In this document: piece by piece, positions 9,093 through 18,073 of the stretch | How the letters are laid out: each line of letters begins with the position of its first letter | How positions within the stretch are numbered: position 1 is the stretch's first letter | Origin: an uncultured Bacteroides sp. | GTDB taxonomy: Bacteria; Bacteroidota; Bacteroidia; Bacteroidales; Bacteroidaceae | Assembly (NCBI GenBank): GCA_949289295.1 | Contig: CASENM010000045.1 | Span: 62,001-126,000 of the forward strand | DNA: 64,000 bases | Reading direction: 5' to 3' | Program-made: the position numbers and the translations under genes | Notes under the pieces: generated by a model | What the model was told of the DNA's origin: nothing | Databases searched by the model: none | Seen by the model: the letters and a program-made list of their open reading frames with translations, nothing else

Positions 9093-9629
9093 TTATTTTT
9101 CAAGCATTCCGGTCAGTTCATCCAGCGTATTTGCCACTCGGATATAGTTCCTAACAGGACGGTGGGCGAAACAAGTTTCTTCCAGTCTGTCAAAGAATTG
9201 GAGCATATCGTTCCAGAAGCCTTCTATGTTATAGAGAATCACTTGTTTGTTGTGATAGCCGATTGAGGCAGAGGCTGCCACATGAAATATCTCATCGAGC
9301 GTTCCGATACCTCCCGGAAGAGCAACTGCCACATCCGCTTCCTGAATCATCAGGTCTTTGCGGTCGCTCAGATTTACGGCATGAAATTCCACATCAAGCA
9401 AGTCGCTTACTTTTCCTGCCTCTTCCAGCTTGGTAGGAATCACTCCCATTAACATGGCTCCATGGGCTTTGGCGGTTCGGGCCGTGGCATCCATCAGCCC
9501 GGAATCGGATCCGCCGTAAATCAGCCATTTGTGATGTTCTCCCAACCATACTCCCAATTCTTTGGCTTTTTCCATATAGACAGGAGCTATGTAGTCGGAA
9601 GCGGAACAGAATATAGCAATTTTGTTCAT
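9093..9629 (-). CDS. LOG-family protein (cytokinin riboside 5'-monophosphate phosphoribohydrolase-like, TIGR00730)
   Basis: Cytosolic Rossmann-like protein of 178 residues. The signature PGGIGTLDE and the N-terminal IAIFCSASDYIAPVY ... WLIYGGSDSGLMDA identify the LOG family (former 'lysine decarboxylase-like'), whose characterised members hydrolyse nucleoside 5'-monophosphates to base and ribose-5-phosphate. ATG 9629 is used: it starts directly at the conserved MNKIAIFCS, whereas the longer reading frame adds 25 unrelated residues. Probably first gene of a pair with the SIS isomerase. Confidence 0.88.
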   Translation of the reverse strand: MNKIAIFCSASDYIAPVYMEKAKELGVWLGEHHKWLIYGGSDSGLMDATARTAKAHGAMLMGVIPTKLEEAGKVSDLLDVEFHAVNLSDRKDLMIQEADVAVALPGGIGTLDEIFHVAASASIGYHNKQVILYNIEGFWNDMLQFFDRLEETCFAHRPVRNYIRVANTLDELTGMLEK

Positions 9630-9753
9630 ATTGTTGACGATTAATTTGTTGGCTGGCTGACAAGGCTTGATGTGTCTGAATCCGTCTGTCTGATATTCTG
9701 TCAACTCGCCAATCTACGTATAACATTCATTATTTCTGCAAATATCTGTATTT

Positions 9754-9788
9754 TTTGAGGAAAGACAATGACTATTGTTGTAATTTTG
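9754..9788 (+). promoter_or_regulatory. Promoter of the M16 peptidase gene
   Basis: TAATTTTG at 9781-9788 matches the -7 consensus; TTTG at 9754-9757 is 23 bases upstream, at the long end of the tolerated spacing. It excludes the in-frame ATG at 9768 and supports ATG 9819. Confidence 0.55.
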
Positions 9789-9818
9789 CCTCGTGAAACA
9801 GATAATAAAGTGAAAACG

Positions 9819-11048
9819 ATGTCTTATTCTACTTTTACTTTTCCTTGTGGATTGCGTCTTATCCATGCGTCCAGCCCTACTGATGTGGCTTATTGCGGGT
9901 ATGCTGTCGATGCCGGTACGCGCGATGAGCTTCCTGGCGAGCAGGGAATGGCTCATTTTGTGGAGCATCTTATATTCAAGGGGACAAGAAAGCGCCATGC
10001 CTGGCACATCCTTAACCGGATGGAGAATGTGGGAGGCGATTTGAATGCATATACCAATAAGGAAGAGACGGTTATCTACAGTTCGTTTCTGAAGGAAGAC
10101 TTCGCCCGGGCTGCCGATTTGTTGACAGATATCGTTTTCAACAGTATTTTTCCTCCGCACGAAATCGAAAAGGAGGTGGAGGTGATAATTGATGAGATTC
10201 AAAGTTATGAAGACAGTCCTTCTGAGCTGATTTTCGATGATTTTGAGGAATTGCTTTTCCCGGACCATCCGTTGGGGCGTAACATTTTGGGAAATCCCGG
10301 TTTGCTGCGCGGATTTACGAGCGAGGACGCATTGCGTTTTGTCCGCCGTCATTATCGTCCGGAGCGGATGGTGTTTTTTGTGCTCGGGCAAATTCCATTT
10401 GAAAGGGTAGTGCGTACGATGGAGAAGATACTTGCCCGTACGGATATACCCACTCCTGATACGGAGTCTTATACCCGTACGCATCCGCTTCCGTATGTAC
10501 CGGTGAAGCGTGTGGCAGACAAGGATACTCATCAGTCGCATGTCATGATCGGGGGGCGTGGCTATGATGCGTTTGATGAACGGCGTACCGGACTTTATTT
10601 GTTGAATAATATTCTGGGAGGTCCTGGCATGAACAGCCGTCTGAACGTGGCACTCCGTGAACGCCGTGGGTTAGTTTATAATGTAGAGTCGAATCTTACA
10701 TCATATACGGATACGGGTGTGTTTTGTATTTATTTCGGTTGTGACCGTGAAGATGAAGAACAATGTATCCGTCTGGTACATGCTGAACTGCAGAAAATGT
10801 ACGAACACCCGTTGACTCCTACCCAACTGGCGGCGGCCAAGAAACAGATTATCGGTCAGATAGGGGTGGCGGGCGACAATTTTGAGAATAATGCGCTTGA
10901 TATGGGTAAGTGTTTTCTTCATTATGGCGGCTATAATGAAAAGGAAGAAGTAGCCAGACGGATTGGGGCGTTGACTCCGGAATATCTTCGGGACATAGCA
11001 GCCGAAATGTTTGCGGACAGCTATTTGTCAACATTGATTTACCGGTAG
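9819..11048 (+). CDS. M16-family zinc peptidase (insulinase/processing-protease type)
   Basis: A 409-residue protein with the inverted zinc motif HFVEH (HxxEH) about 50 residues in, followed ~75 residues later by the glutamate segment EVEVIIDEIQSYEDSP that supplies the third ligand. The C-half has the second fold unit (NILGGPGMNSRLNVALRERRGLVYNVES). This matches single-chain PqqL/YmxG-type peptidases, which degrade peptides. No signal peptide is visible from ATG 9819, so it is probably cytoplasmic. The gene stands alone; a short AraC-type regulator follows 148 bases later with no visible link. Confidence 0.9.
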   Translation: MSYSTFTFPCGLRLIHASSPTDVAYCGYAVDAGTRDELPGEQGMAHFVEHLIFKGTRKRHAWHILNRMENVGGDLNAYTNKEETVIYSSFLKEDFARAADLLTDIVFNSIFPPHEIEKEVEVIIDEIQSYEDSPSELIFDDFEELLFPDHPLGRNILGNPGLLRGFTSEDALRFVRRHYRPERMVFFVLGQIPFERVVRTMEKILARTDIPTPDTESYTRTHPLPYVPVKRVADKDTHQSHVMIGGRGYDAFDERRTGLYLLNNILGGPGMNSRLNVALRERRGLVYNVESNLTSYTDTGVFCIYFGCDREDEEQCIRLVHAELQKMYEHPLTPTQLAAAKKQIIGQIGVAGDNFENNALDMGKCFLHYGGYNEKEEVARRIGALTPEYLRDIAAEMFADSYLSTLIYR

Positions 11049-11196
11049 GCGTGCTCTGAAAAAATAGTCCGGATAATCGCTTTTTTCGACCGCTTAGTCC
11101 GTGATATTATCCATTTAGACATTTATCTTACATTCTGTTTTTTCTGGAACTTCCTAAAGTTTGTATTTTAGTACAAATGTCTAAGAATGTAAAGGT

Positions 11197-11559
11197 ATGA
11201 TTTTGAATGCATCGACAAATAGAAAGATTGAAGGTAAACTGGCTGAATGGAAGAAACACAAACATTTTTTGTATCAGAGATTGACTATTATGGACGTGAG
11301 TTATGAATTGGGAATCAACCGGACGTACATTTCCAATTTTATCAACAAACATTACGGAATGAATTTTAACGCATGGGTCAATTATCTTCGTCTGGAGGAG
11401 GCAAAGAATCGGATGAAATCTATGTCCAGCCGGAATTTGTCGGAAATAGCCGTGCAGGTGGGATTCACTGATTTGGCGCATTTCAGCAAGCTTTTCAAGA
11501 GGCAGGAGGGTGTTTCTCCGTCTGTATGGAGAAGGGAAAAAGTGGAAAGCGGTCTTTAA
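11197..11559 (+). CDS. Short AraC-family transcriptional regulator (DNA-binding domain only)
   Basis: 120 residues, almost entirely the two helix-turn-helix units of AraC/XylS regulators: first HTH around LTIMDVSYELGINRTYISNFINKHYG, second around NLSEIAVQVGFTDLAHFSKLFKRQEGVSPSVWR, the latter being the family signature. There is no sensor domain. Comparable short proteins in Bacteroidales are often remnants or stand-alone versions of the C-terminal HTH of hybrid two-component regulators. A palindrome TTTGTA-6-TACAAA lies about 20 bases upstream of the ATG and could be an operator. The target is unknown. Confidence 0.85.
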   Translation: MILNASTNRKIEGKLAEWKKHKHFLYQRLTIMDVSYELGINRTYISNFINKHYGMNFNAWVNYLRLEEAKNRMKSMSSRNLSEIAVQVGFTDLAHFSKLFKRQEGVSPSVWRREKVESGL

Positions 11560-11672
11560 CTTCTATACTCATTCTGGCTGTGTGGCGGCAGTCGGTTTTT
11601 CGGTGGTCTTTTCGTACGGCGGTCCCACCAGAATTTTTCAGTAATAAGTCTGCCGTTGTCAGCTTTTTGCAT

Positions 11673-11680
11673 TAACTTTG
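11673..11680 (+). promoter_or_regulatory. -7 box of argS promoter
   Basis: TAACTTTG matches TAnnTTTG, 33 bases ahead of the ATG at 11713. No good -33 box is seen at the normal distance. Confidence 0.5.
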
Positions 11681-11712
11681 TAGCCGGAAATTCCAAGAAA
11701 ACAATTCGACGC

Positions 11713-13530
11713 ATGAAGATAGAAGACAAACTGACTGAATCCGTCCTGAAGGGCGTGAATGAACTGTATGGCGTGGAAGTGCCCGCCAGAATGGTACAAC
11801 TCCAGAAAACAAAGAAAGAGTTTGAAGGCCATCTTACATTGGTGGTGTTCCCGTTTTTGAAGGCTTCAAAGAAAAGGCCGGAACAGACTGCACAGGAGAT
11901 AGGTGACTACCTGAAACAGCATGAGCCTGCCGTCGCTTCATTTAATGTAATCAAAGGCTTTCTGAATCTGACCATTGCTTCGTCTGTATGGATAGAAATG
12001 TTGAACCGCATTGATGCCGATTCTCAATGGGGAATTGTGAAAGCGGACGAAAATGCGCCGCTGGTGATGATTGAATATTCGTCGCCCAACACCAACAAGC
12101 CTCTTCACTTGGGGCACATGCGCAATAATCTGCTGGGCAACGCCCTGGCAAACGTGATGGCTGCCAACGGAAATAAAGTGGTGAAGACTAACATTGTGAA
12201 CGACCGCGGAATCCATATCTGCAAGTCCATGCTGGCATGGAAGAAATATGGCAATGGAGAAACTCCTGAATCGTCCGGCAAGAAAGGCGACCATCTGATA
12301 GGCGATTATTATGTAGCATTTGACAAGCACTATAAAGCGGAATTGAAAGAGCTTGAAGGCCGTTATATGGCAGAAGGAATGAGTGAGGAACAGGCCAAGG
12401 CCAAAGCTGAAGAAGAATCGCAGTTGATGAAAGAGGCTCGGGAAATGCTCCGCAAATGGGAAGCCAATGACCCTGAAGTGCGCGCCCTTTGGCAGATGAT
12501 GAACAATTGGGTATATGCCGGATTCGACGAGACCTATAAGATGATGGGGGTAAGTTTCGACAAGATATATTATGAATCGCAAACTTATCTGGAGGGAAAG
12601 AAGAAGGTGCTTGAAGGACTTGAAAAAGGGCTTTTCTACCGTAAAGAAGACGGCTCCGTATGGGCTGACCTTACTTCTGAAGGCCTCGACCAGAAACTTC
12701 TGCTCCGTAGTGACGGAACCTCGGTGTACATGACTCAGGATATCGGAACCGCCAAAATGCGTTTTGAGGACTATCCCATCGACAAGATGATTTATGTGGT
12801 GGGAAATGAGCAGAATTATCATTTCCAGGTACTTTCTATCCTGCTTGACAAACTGGGATTCAAGTGGGGAAAAGATTTGATACATTTCTCCTATGGCATG
12901 GTAGAACTGCCTGAAGGCAAGATGAAGAGTCGGGAGGGTACAGTGGTCGATGCGGATGACTTGATGGAAACTATGATTGAAACTGCCCGTGAAACCAGTG
13001 CCGAACTGGGGAAATTGGACGGGCTGAGCAAAGAAGAAGCGGAAGATGTGGCACGTATTGTGGGATTGGGCGCATTGAAATATTTTATTTTGAAGGTAGA
13101 TGCCCGTAAGAATATGACCTTTAACCCGAAAGAGTCTATCGACTTTAACGGGAATACGGGACCGTTCATCCAATATACATACGCACGTATCCGTTCTATT
13201 CTCCGTAAGGCGGCTGAGGCTGACGTGGAATTGCCTGATATGCTTTCTGCCAATGTGGAACTGAACACGAAAGAAGAAGAGCTTATTCAGCGTTTGTCTG
13301 ATTTTCACGCTGTTGTGAGACAGGCCGGTACAGACTATAACCCGTCGATTTTGGCTAACTATGCATATGAACTTGTAAAAGAATATAATCAGTTCTATCA
13401 TGATTTCAGCATTTTGCGTGAAGAAGATGAGGCACGTAAGATTTTCCGTCTCGTGTTGAGCAAGAATGTAGGAAAAGTGGTGAAACTGGCTATGGGACTG
13501 TTGGGTATAGAAGTGCCTGAACGTATGTGA
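11713..13530 (+). CDS. argS: Arginyl-tRNA synthetase
   Basis: Class I aminoacyl-tRNA synthetase (605 residues) that charges tRNA-Arg. Landmarks are the HIGH-type motif HLGHM in PNTNKPLHLGHMRNN, the KMSKS-like GKMKSREGTVV, an N-terminal additional domain and a C-terminal anticodon-binding domain ending in LLGIEVPERM. ATG 11713 is preferred because an in-frame TTG at 11656 overlaps the promoter region. The RNase H gene begins within 3 bases of the argS stop and is very likely co-transcribed. Confidence 0.96.
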   Translation: MKIEDKLTESVLKGVNELYGVEVPARMVQLQKTKKEFEGHLTLVVFPFLKASKKRPEQTAQEIGDYLKQHEPAVASFNVIKGFLNLTIASSVWIEMLNRIDADSQWGIVKADENAPLVMIEYSSPNTNKPLHLGHMRNNLLGNALANVMAANGNKVVKTNIVNDRGIHICKSMLAWKKYGNGETPESSGKKGDHLIGDYYVAFDKHYKAELKELEGRYMAEGMSEEQAKAKAEEESQLMKEAREMLRKWEANDPEVRALWQMMNNWVYAGFDETYKMMGVSFDKIYYESQTYLEGKKKVLEGLEKGLFYRKEDGSVWADLTSEGLDQKLLLRSDGTSVYMTQDIGTAKMRFEDYPIDKMIYVVGNEQNYHFQVLSILLDKLGFKWGKDLIHFSYGMVELPEGKMKSREGTVVDADDLMETMIETARETSAELGKLDGLSKEEAEDVARIVGLGALKYFILKVDARKNMTFNPKESIDFNGNTGPFIQYTYARIRSILRKAAEADVELPDMLSANVELNTKEEELIQRLSDFHAVVRQAGTDYNPSILANYAYELVKEYNQFYHDFSILREEDEARKIFRLVLSKNVGKVVKLAMGLLGIEVPERM

Positions 13531-13532
13531 TC

Positions 13533-14156
13533 ATGGCAAAGGCTAGATTTTATACCGTCTGGAAAGGCGTCTGCCCGGGGGTGTATACCTCCTGGCAGGA
13601 ATGCCGGCAGCAGACGAAAGGATTCAAGGGGGCGATATACAAGTCGTTCAATACCCGGGAAGAAGCGGAGAAGGCACTTTCTGAATCTGCATGGAAATAT
13701 CTGGCCGCCGGAAAAGGAAAGGATGATGAAGGTAAACTTCCCGATGATTTCGACAGGAACTGTCTGGCTGTAGATGCTGCCTGCAGCGGCAATCCGGGAC
13801 CGATGGAATATCGGGGAGTATATCTGGCTACAGGTCAGGAAATTTTTCATTATGGTCCGGTGTACGGGACCAATAATATCGGTGAGTTTCTGGCTATTGT
13901 GCACGGGCTGGCTTTGCTGAAGCAGAAAAATCTGCGGATGACCGTTTATTCGGACAGTCGCAACGCACTCAGTTGGGTGAAACAGAAAAAATGTAAAACC
14001 AAGCTGGAGTGTACTCCCCGGACGGAACCGTTGTTCCAGCTTATTGCCCGTGCGGAAAAATGGTTGCGGGAAAATACATACGATGAGATACCGTTGCGGA
14101 AGTGGGAGACTGACCTTTGGGGAGAAGTTCCTGCAGATTTCGGAAGAAAAAAATAA
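13533..14156 (+). CDS. rnhA: Ribonuclease H with N-terminal RNA/DNA-hybrid-binding domain
   Basis: 207 residues. The N-terminal ~50 residues (ARFYTVWKGVCPGVYTSWQEC ... FKGAIYKSFNTREEAEKAL, read as two blocks) form the hybrid-binding domain found in eukaryotic RNase H1. From about residue 74 comes the type 1 catalytic domain with the four acids in context: VDAACSGNPGP (Asp), NIGEFLAIVHGL (Glu), YSDSRNAL (Asp) and RKWETDLWGE (Asp). It removes RNA from RNA-DNA hybrids. ATG 13533 is used; a GTG two codons earlier overlaps the argS stop. Operon with argS. Confidence 0.9.
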   Translation: MAKARFYTVWKGVCPGVYTSWQECRQQTKGFKGAIYKSFNTREEAEKALSESAWKYLAAGKGKDDEGKLPDDFDRNCLAVDAACSGNPGPMEYRGVYLATGQEIFHYGPVYGTNNIGEFLAIVHGLALLKQKNLRMTVYSDSRNALSWVKQKKCKTKLECTPRTEPLFQLIARAEKWLRENTYDEIPLRKWETDLWGEVPADFGRKK

Positions 14157-14255
14157 TAATGTTGTACGCAGAGATATTTTCGGTATATTGTCATCCTGGA
14201 TATGGGTGAAGGATGGGGCCGGTAGCTTTGTGTTCAATAAAAAGACAGGTCGATT

Positions 14256-16073
14256 ATGAAAAAGAGATTCCTATATTTATGTGCTTTCTTCTTGACGGCA
14301 CTTCTGCTGTTTGTATTCCAGAAGCCGTGGTTCATGCTGTATAATGGAAGCATAGGAAGAGGAGTAGATGCTGCGGATTACTTCCGTGTGATGTGGCATG
14401 GGGCCAGCCTCGATGCAGCAGTGGCCGGTTATCTGACAGTCGTGCCTTGGCTCGCCGTATTGGTAAGCGTATGGTTCAGGAAATTTCCTTTACGTAAGAT
14501 TCTTGTAGGTTATTATGCGGCAATCGCATTGCTCGTTTCCCTGATTTTTATGGGAGACCTGTCGCTTTATCCTTTCTGGAACTTCAAACTCGATGCGTCG
14601 GTGTTCTTTTATCTTGAATCACCTAAGAATGCTATGGCCAGTGTATCGGTCTGGTTTGTGGTGTGGAGAGTCGTTCTTATACTTTTGCTTTCTGTGGTAG
14701 GGACAGTTATCCTTTATCTGATTACTCCTCGTTGTCTGCCAGCTGTAAAGAAGAAAATATTAGGGAATGTAGGACTGGTGCTGATGGGAGGAGCCATCTT
14801 TATCGTTATCCGCGGAGGAGTGACTGAGTCCACTTCCAATATCGGTCAAGCTTATTTTTGTAACGATGAGTTTCTGAATCATTCTGCTGTGAATCCTGCT
14901 TTCAGTCTGTTGGCTTCTGTGAGCAAGACGAAGGATTATGCCGAAGAATTTGATTATTTCAATCAGGCAGACTGCGATTCGTTGTTCAACGGACTTTATC
15001 CGTCAGGCGGAAAAAATGTAGTGGAGTTGCTGGATACTTGCCGGCCCAATGTATTGATTGTATTGATGGAAGGATTCGGCGCTTCGATGGTCGAGTCGCT
15101 CGGGGGCGTGAAAGGAGCCAGTCCGAATATTGACCGCCTCTCGAAAGAAGGAATCTGGTTTACACGTTGTTATGCTAACAGCTTCCGGACTGACCGGGGG
15201 ACGGTTTGTGCGCTTAGCGGTTATCAGAGTTTCCCTGATTTGTCTGTGATGAAGATACCGGCCAAAAGCCGTACATTGCCTTCGATTGCCGGAAAACTGC
15301 GTGCCGAAGGATATCATACTGATTTCCTGTATGGCGGCGACATCAATTTCACCAATATGAAGAGTTATCTGTTGGGAAGCGGTTATGAGCATTTGGTGGC
15401 AGATGTGGATTTCCCTGTCAGCCAGCGGCAGAATGCGTGGGGGGTGAATGATGACGTGACTTTCGATTATTTGTTTGGGCAGTTGACTATGCGGAAAGAC
15501 TCCCCGTGGTTCACTACGTTCTTGACATTGAGCAGTCATGAACCGTTTGAGGTACCGTTCCATCGTCTGGATGAATCCCGGCCTAATGCTTTTGCCTTTA
15601 CAGATGATTGTCTGGGACGTTTTGTCGACCGTATCCGTCAGACTCCGGTGTGGGAGAATTTGCTGATTGTCTGTTTGCCTGACCATGGCTTCTATTATCC
15701 GGAAGAAGGTCATCCGCAAGATGAACGTGTGCATCATATTCCGATGCTTTGGATAGGCGGCGCTGTCAAACGGCCGGTGGTAGTTGATAAAATCATGAAC
15801 CAGTCTGATTTGGCGGCCACTTTATTGGCACAGCTGGGGATTTCTCATGACGAATTTAATTTTAGCCGTAATGTGTTGGGAGAGGAATATACATATCCTT
15901 TCGCTTATTGGACTTTTGGCGGGGGAATGGCTTTTGCTGACAGTACTGGAGTGACGCTTTTGGATGTGAATGCGGACCGTGTGATAATGGAACATCCTGC
16001 ATCCGATCCGAACCGTATACTTCGTGGCAAGGCGATTCTGCAAAGGTCGTATGATGATTTGGGAGCGAGATGA
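14256..16073 (+). CDS. LTA synthase / phosphoglycerol transferase-like membrane sulfatase-fold protein
   Basis: 605 residues: about five N-terminal transmembrane segments in the first ~190 residues, then a periplasmic sulfatase-fold domain. The catalytic threonine is expected at Thr316 (TDRGTVCALSG), with metal ligands suggested by VLIVLMEGFGAS (Glu), WGVNDDVTFDYLF and LPDHGFYY. The family transfers phosphoglycerol or phosphoethanolamine from a phospholipid to envelope polymers or lipids. In Bacteroidales the acceptor is not known to me, as these bacteria lack teichoic acid. A TAGCTTTG element at 14223-14230 could be its promoter. tatA follows 26 bases later. Confidence 0.82.
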   Translation: MKKRFLYLCAFFLTALLLFVFQKPWFMLYNGSIGRGVDAADYFRVMWHGASLDAAVAGYLTVVPWLAVLVSVWFRKFPLRKILVGYYAAIALLVSLIFMGDLSLYPFWNFKLDASVFFYLESPKNAMASVSVWFVVWRVVLILLLSVVGTVILYLITPRCLPAVKKKILGNVGLVLMGGAIFIVIRGGVTESTSNIGQAYFCNDEFLNHSAVNPAFSLLASVSKTKDYAEEFDYFNQADCDSLFNGLYPSGGKNVVELLDTCRPNVLIVLMEGFGASMVESLGGVKGASPNIDRLSKEGIWFTRCYANSFRTDRGTVCALSGYQSFPDLSVMKIPAKSRTLPSIAGKLRAEGYHTDFLYGGDINFTNMKSYLLGSGYEHLVADVDFPVSQRQNAWGVNDDVTFDYLFGQLTMRKDSPWFTTFLTLSSHEPFEVPFHRLDESRPNAFAFTDDCLGRFVDRIRQTPVWENLLIVCLPDHGFYYPEEGHPQDERVHHIPMLWIGGAVKRPVVVDKIMNQSDLAATLLAQLGISHDEFNFSRNVLGEEYTYPFAYWTFGGGMAFADSTGVTLLDVNADRVIMEHPASDPNRILRGKAILQRSYDDLGAR

Positions 16074-16099
16074 GTCTGGTGTTTTTAATCTGTTGAGCG

Positions 16100-16291
16100 A
16101 TGAATATGATTTTATTTTTAGGTTTCGGAATGACTGAACTGTTGCTTATTCTGTTGGTAGTCCTGCTTCTGTTCGGAGGCAGGAAAATTCCTGAACTGAT
16201 GCGGAGTCTGGGAAAAGGAGTCAAAAGTTTCAGGGATGAGGCGAAAGGCGGCACGGATGAGGACAACGATAACCGGAAAGACAGGGAGTAA
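16100..16291 (+). CDS. tatA: Sec-independent protein translocase TatA/E
   Basis: 63 residues: a single N-terminal transmembrane helix, the [20 protein letters not shown] hinge plus amphipathic helix that defines TatA/TatE, then a short charged tail ([11 protein letters not shown]). It forms the pore-like component that moves folded twin-arginine substrates across the inner membrane. tatC starts 5 bases after its stop, so the two form an operon. No separate TatB is present, as expected for a minimal TatAC system. Confidence 0.93.
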   Translation: MNMILFLGFGMTELLLILLVVLLLFGGRKIPELMRSLGKGVKSFRDEAKGGTDEDNDNRKDRE

Positions 16292-16296
16292 CCGCT

Positions 16297-17106
16297 ATGT
16301 CAGAGCAAACAGTAATGACTTTCTGGGATCATCTGGAGGCACTCCGGTGGATGATTCTCCGCTGTCTGATAGCGTTGGGTATCTTTCTGGTGGCCGGATT
16401 TGTCTTTATACCCTATTTGTTCAGTCATGTCGTGATGGCTCCTTGCCAGGACGATTTCTTTCTGTATCAGTTTATTTCTGAATTTTCTTCTCATACTTCA
16501 ATTGTTCCGGAGTTTCTGAACAGGCCGTTTCATGTGGATATCATCAACATCAAGCTGTCCTCGCAACTCTTTATGCACGTCACATTGTCTTTTTGGCTGG
16601 CTTTCCTATGTACATTTCCTTATCTGGTGTTTGAGGTATGGAGATTTGTCTGCCCTGCGCTTTACGCAGATGAAAAACGTGGCGTGCGCCTGGCTTTTCT
16701 GTTCGGTACTGTCATGTTCTTCCTCGGTTGTGTGGTAGGATATTCTGTGGTATTCCCTATGACGCTCCGTTTCCTTTACACGTATCAGTTGAGTCCTGAT
16801 ATTTCCAACCAGCTGACCTTGGATTCGTACATGAGTAATTTTCTGATGCTGGTGTTTATGATGGGGATTATGTTTGAATTGCCGCTAGTGTCGGCACTGT
16901 TGTCGCGGTTGGGTATCCTTTACCGTTCGTTTTTCTCAAAATACCGTCGTCATGCCATTGTGGTTCTGATGACTGTTTCTGCCATCATTACTCCCTCAAC
17001 TGATCCGTTTACATTGATGGTTGTGTTCATTCCCGTTTATATTCTTTGGGAGCTGAGTGCACTGCTGGTGCGGAAGCGGGAGAATGTGGTGGAGGAACCG
17101 GTTTGA
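16297..17106 (+). CDS. tatC: Twin-arginine translocase subunit TatC
   Basis: 269 residues with six predicted transmembrane helices. The N-terminal FWDHLEALRWMILRC is the conserved cytoplasmic signal-recognition segment (usually HLxELRxR), and MMGIMFELPLV carries the conserved membrane glutamate. The loop after helix 1 is long (about residues 45-90), as in Bacteroidetes homologues. It binds the twin-arginine signal peptide. The gene ends 5 bases before the convergent murI. Confidence 0.94.
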   Translation: MSEQTVMTFWDHLEALRWMILRCLIALGIFLVAGFVFIPYLFSHVVMAPCQDDFFLYQFISEFSSHTSIVPEFLNRPFHVDIINIKLSSQLFMHVTLSFWLAFLCTFPYLVFEVWRFVCPALYADEKRGVRLAFLFGTVMFFLGCVVGYSVVFPMTLRFLYTYQLSPDISNQLTLDSYMSNFLMLVFMMGIMFELPLVSALLSRLGILYRSFFSKYRRHAIVVLMTVSAIITPSTDPFTLMVVFIPVYILWELSALLVRKRENVVEEPV

Positions 17107-17111
17107 CGGGC

Positions 17112-17954
17112 TTATCCTAATATTACATTCCGTACGTAGACTTCTGTATCGTGGAGAAAGACCGATGCAGACTCACGGAACTTTTCAACGGATTCAGTGG
17201 TCAGAAACTCGCAATGGCCGTTGCGTGAGCAGCGGGCGTTCATGTCTGAATGCCGTTGCAGATAGTCTTTCAGGCTTTCTGCAACGAGTTCTCCCTGTGC
17301 GATGAGCTGGATATGGGGTGGGGTGAACTGACGTATTTTATGCTGTAGCAACGGATAGTGGGTGCATCCCAGGATAATCGTGTCGATTTCCGGATCTTTT
17401 TGCAGCAGTTCGTGAACGTATTTTCTGACAAAATAGTCCGCTCCTTCCGAATCGTATTCATTGTTCTCCACCAGCGGAACCCATAGCGGACAGGCAACTC
17501 CTGTCACTTGTATGTCAGGACAGATTTTTCTTATTTCCAGCGGATAGGATTGTGACCGTACGGTTCCGGCTGTGGCCAGCAAGCCTACATGCCGTGTGTG
17601 AGTGATGTTTCCTATGCGTTCCACTGTAGGGCGGATTACTCCCAATACTCTTCTTGTCGGATCCAGGTAGGGGAGGTCATATTGCTGGATGCTGCGCAAT
17701 GCCTTTGCAGAGGCTGTATTGCAAGCCAGGATGACCAGCGGACAACCGAATTCGAACAGCTTCTTCACGGCCTCTAAGGTAAATTCATACACGATTTCAA
17801 ACGAACGTGTCCCGTATGGAGTACGTGCATTGTCGCCTAGATACAGATAGTCGTATTGGGGCAGGAGTTTGCGGAATTTTTCCAGAATGGTCAGGCCGCC
17901 GTATCCGGAGTCGAACACTCCGATTGGTCCTGGGGTATATGGAAAAGAATACAT
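17112..17954 (-). CDS. murI: Glutamate racemase
   Basis: Cytosolic cofactor-independent racemase (280 residues) producing D-glutamate for peptidoglycan. Both catalytic cysteines are in their signatures, LACNTAS and LGCTHYP. The N-terminus IGVFDSGYGGLTI is diagnostic. ATG 17954 is used; the longer frame runs through the upstream terminator. No convincing promoter of its own is seen between that terminator and the ATG, so some read-through from the skp-bamA operon may occur. Confidence 0.94.
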   Translation of the reverse strand: MYSFPYTPGPIGVFDSGYGGLTILEKFRKLLPQYDYLYLGDNARTPYGTRSFEIVYEFTLEAVKKLFEFGCPLVILACNTASAKALRSIQQYDLPYLDPTRRVLGVIRPTVERIGNITHTRHVGLLATAGTVRSQSYPLEIRKICPDIQVTGVACPLWVPLVENNEYDSEGADYFVRKYVHELLQKDPEIDTIILGCTHYPLLQHKIRQFTPPHIQLIAQGELVAESLKDYLQRHSDMNARCSRNGHCEFLTTESVEKFRESASVFLHDTEVYVRNVILG

Positions 17955-17985
17955 GAAACGATTTCGGATGATAGATAGGGATTGT

Positions 17986-18037
17986 AAAAAAACAATGTCA
18001 TTCCGGTTGTTTTGTCTGTCTCGCCGGAATGACATTG
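17986..18037 (-). terminator. Rho-independent terminator of the uppS-bamA-skp operon
   Basis: Perfect 14-bp inverted repeat (CAATGTCATTCCGG at 17993-18006, complement at 18024-18037) with a 17-base loop; read on the minus strand it is followed by a run of seven T. It separates the second skp gene from murI. Confidence 0.85.
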
Positions 18038-18073
18038 GAATATCTTTGTAAAATCGGAATAAGTTTCCGGAGT

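Noticed and set aside
11938-13401. Long minus-strand open frame (487 codons) opposite argS
   Set aside because: It lies wholly inside argS, has a composition typical of an antisense frame (rich in His, Phe, Ile) and no recognisable domain.
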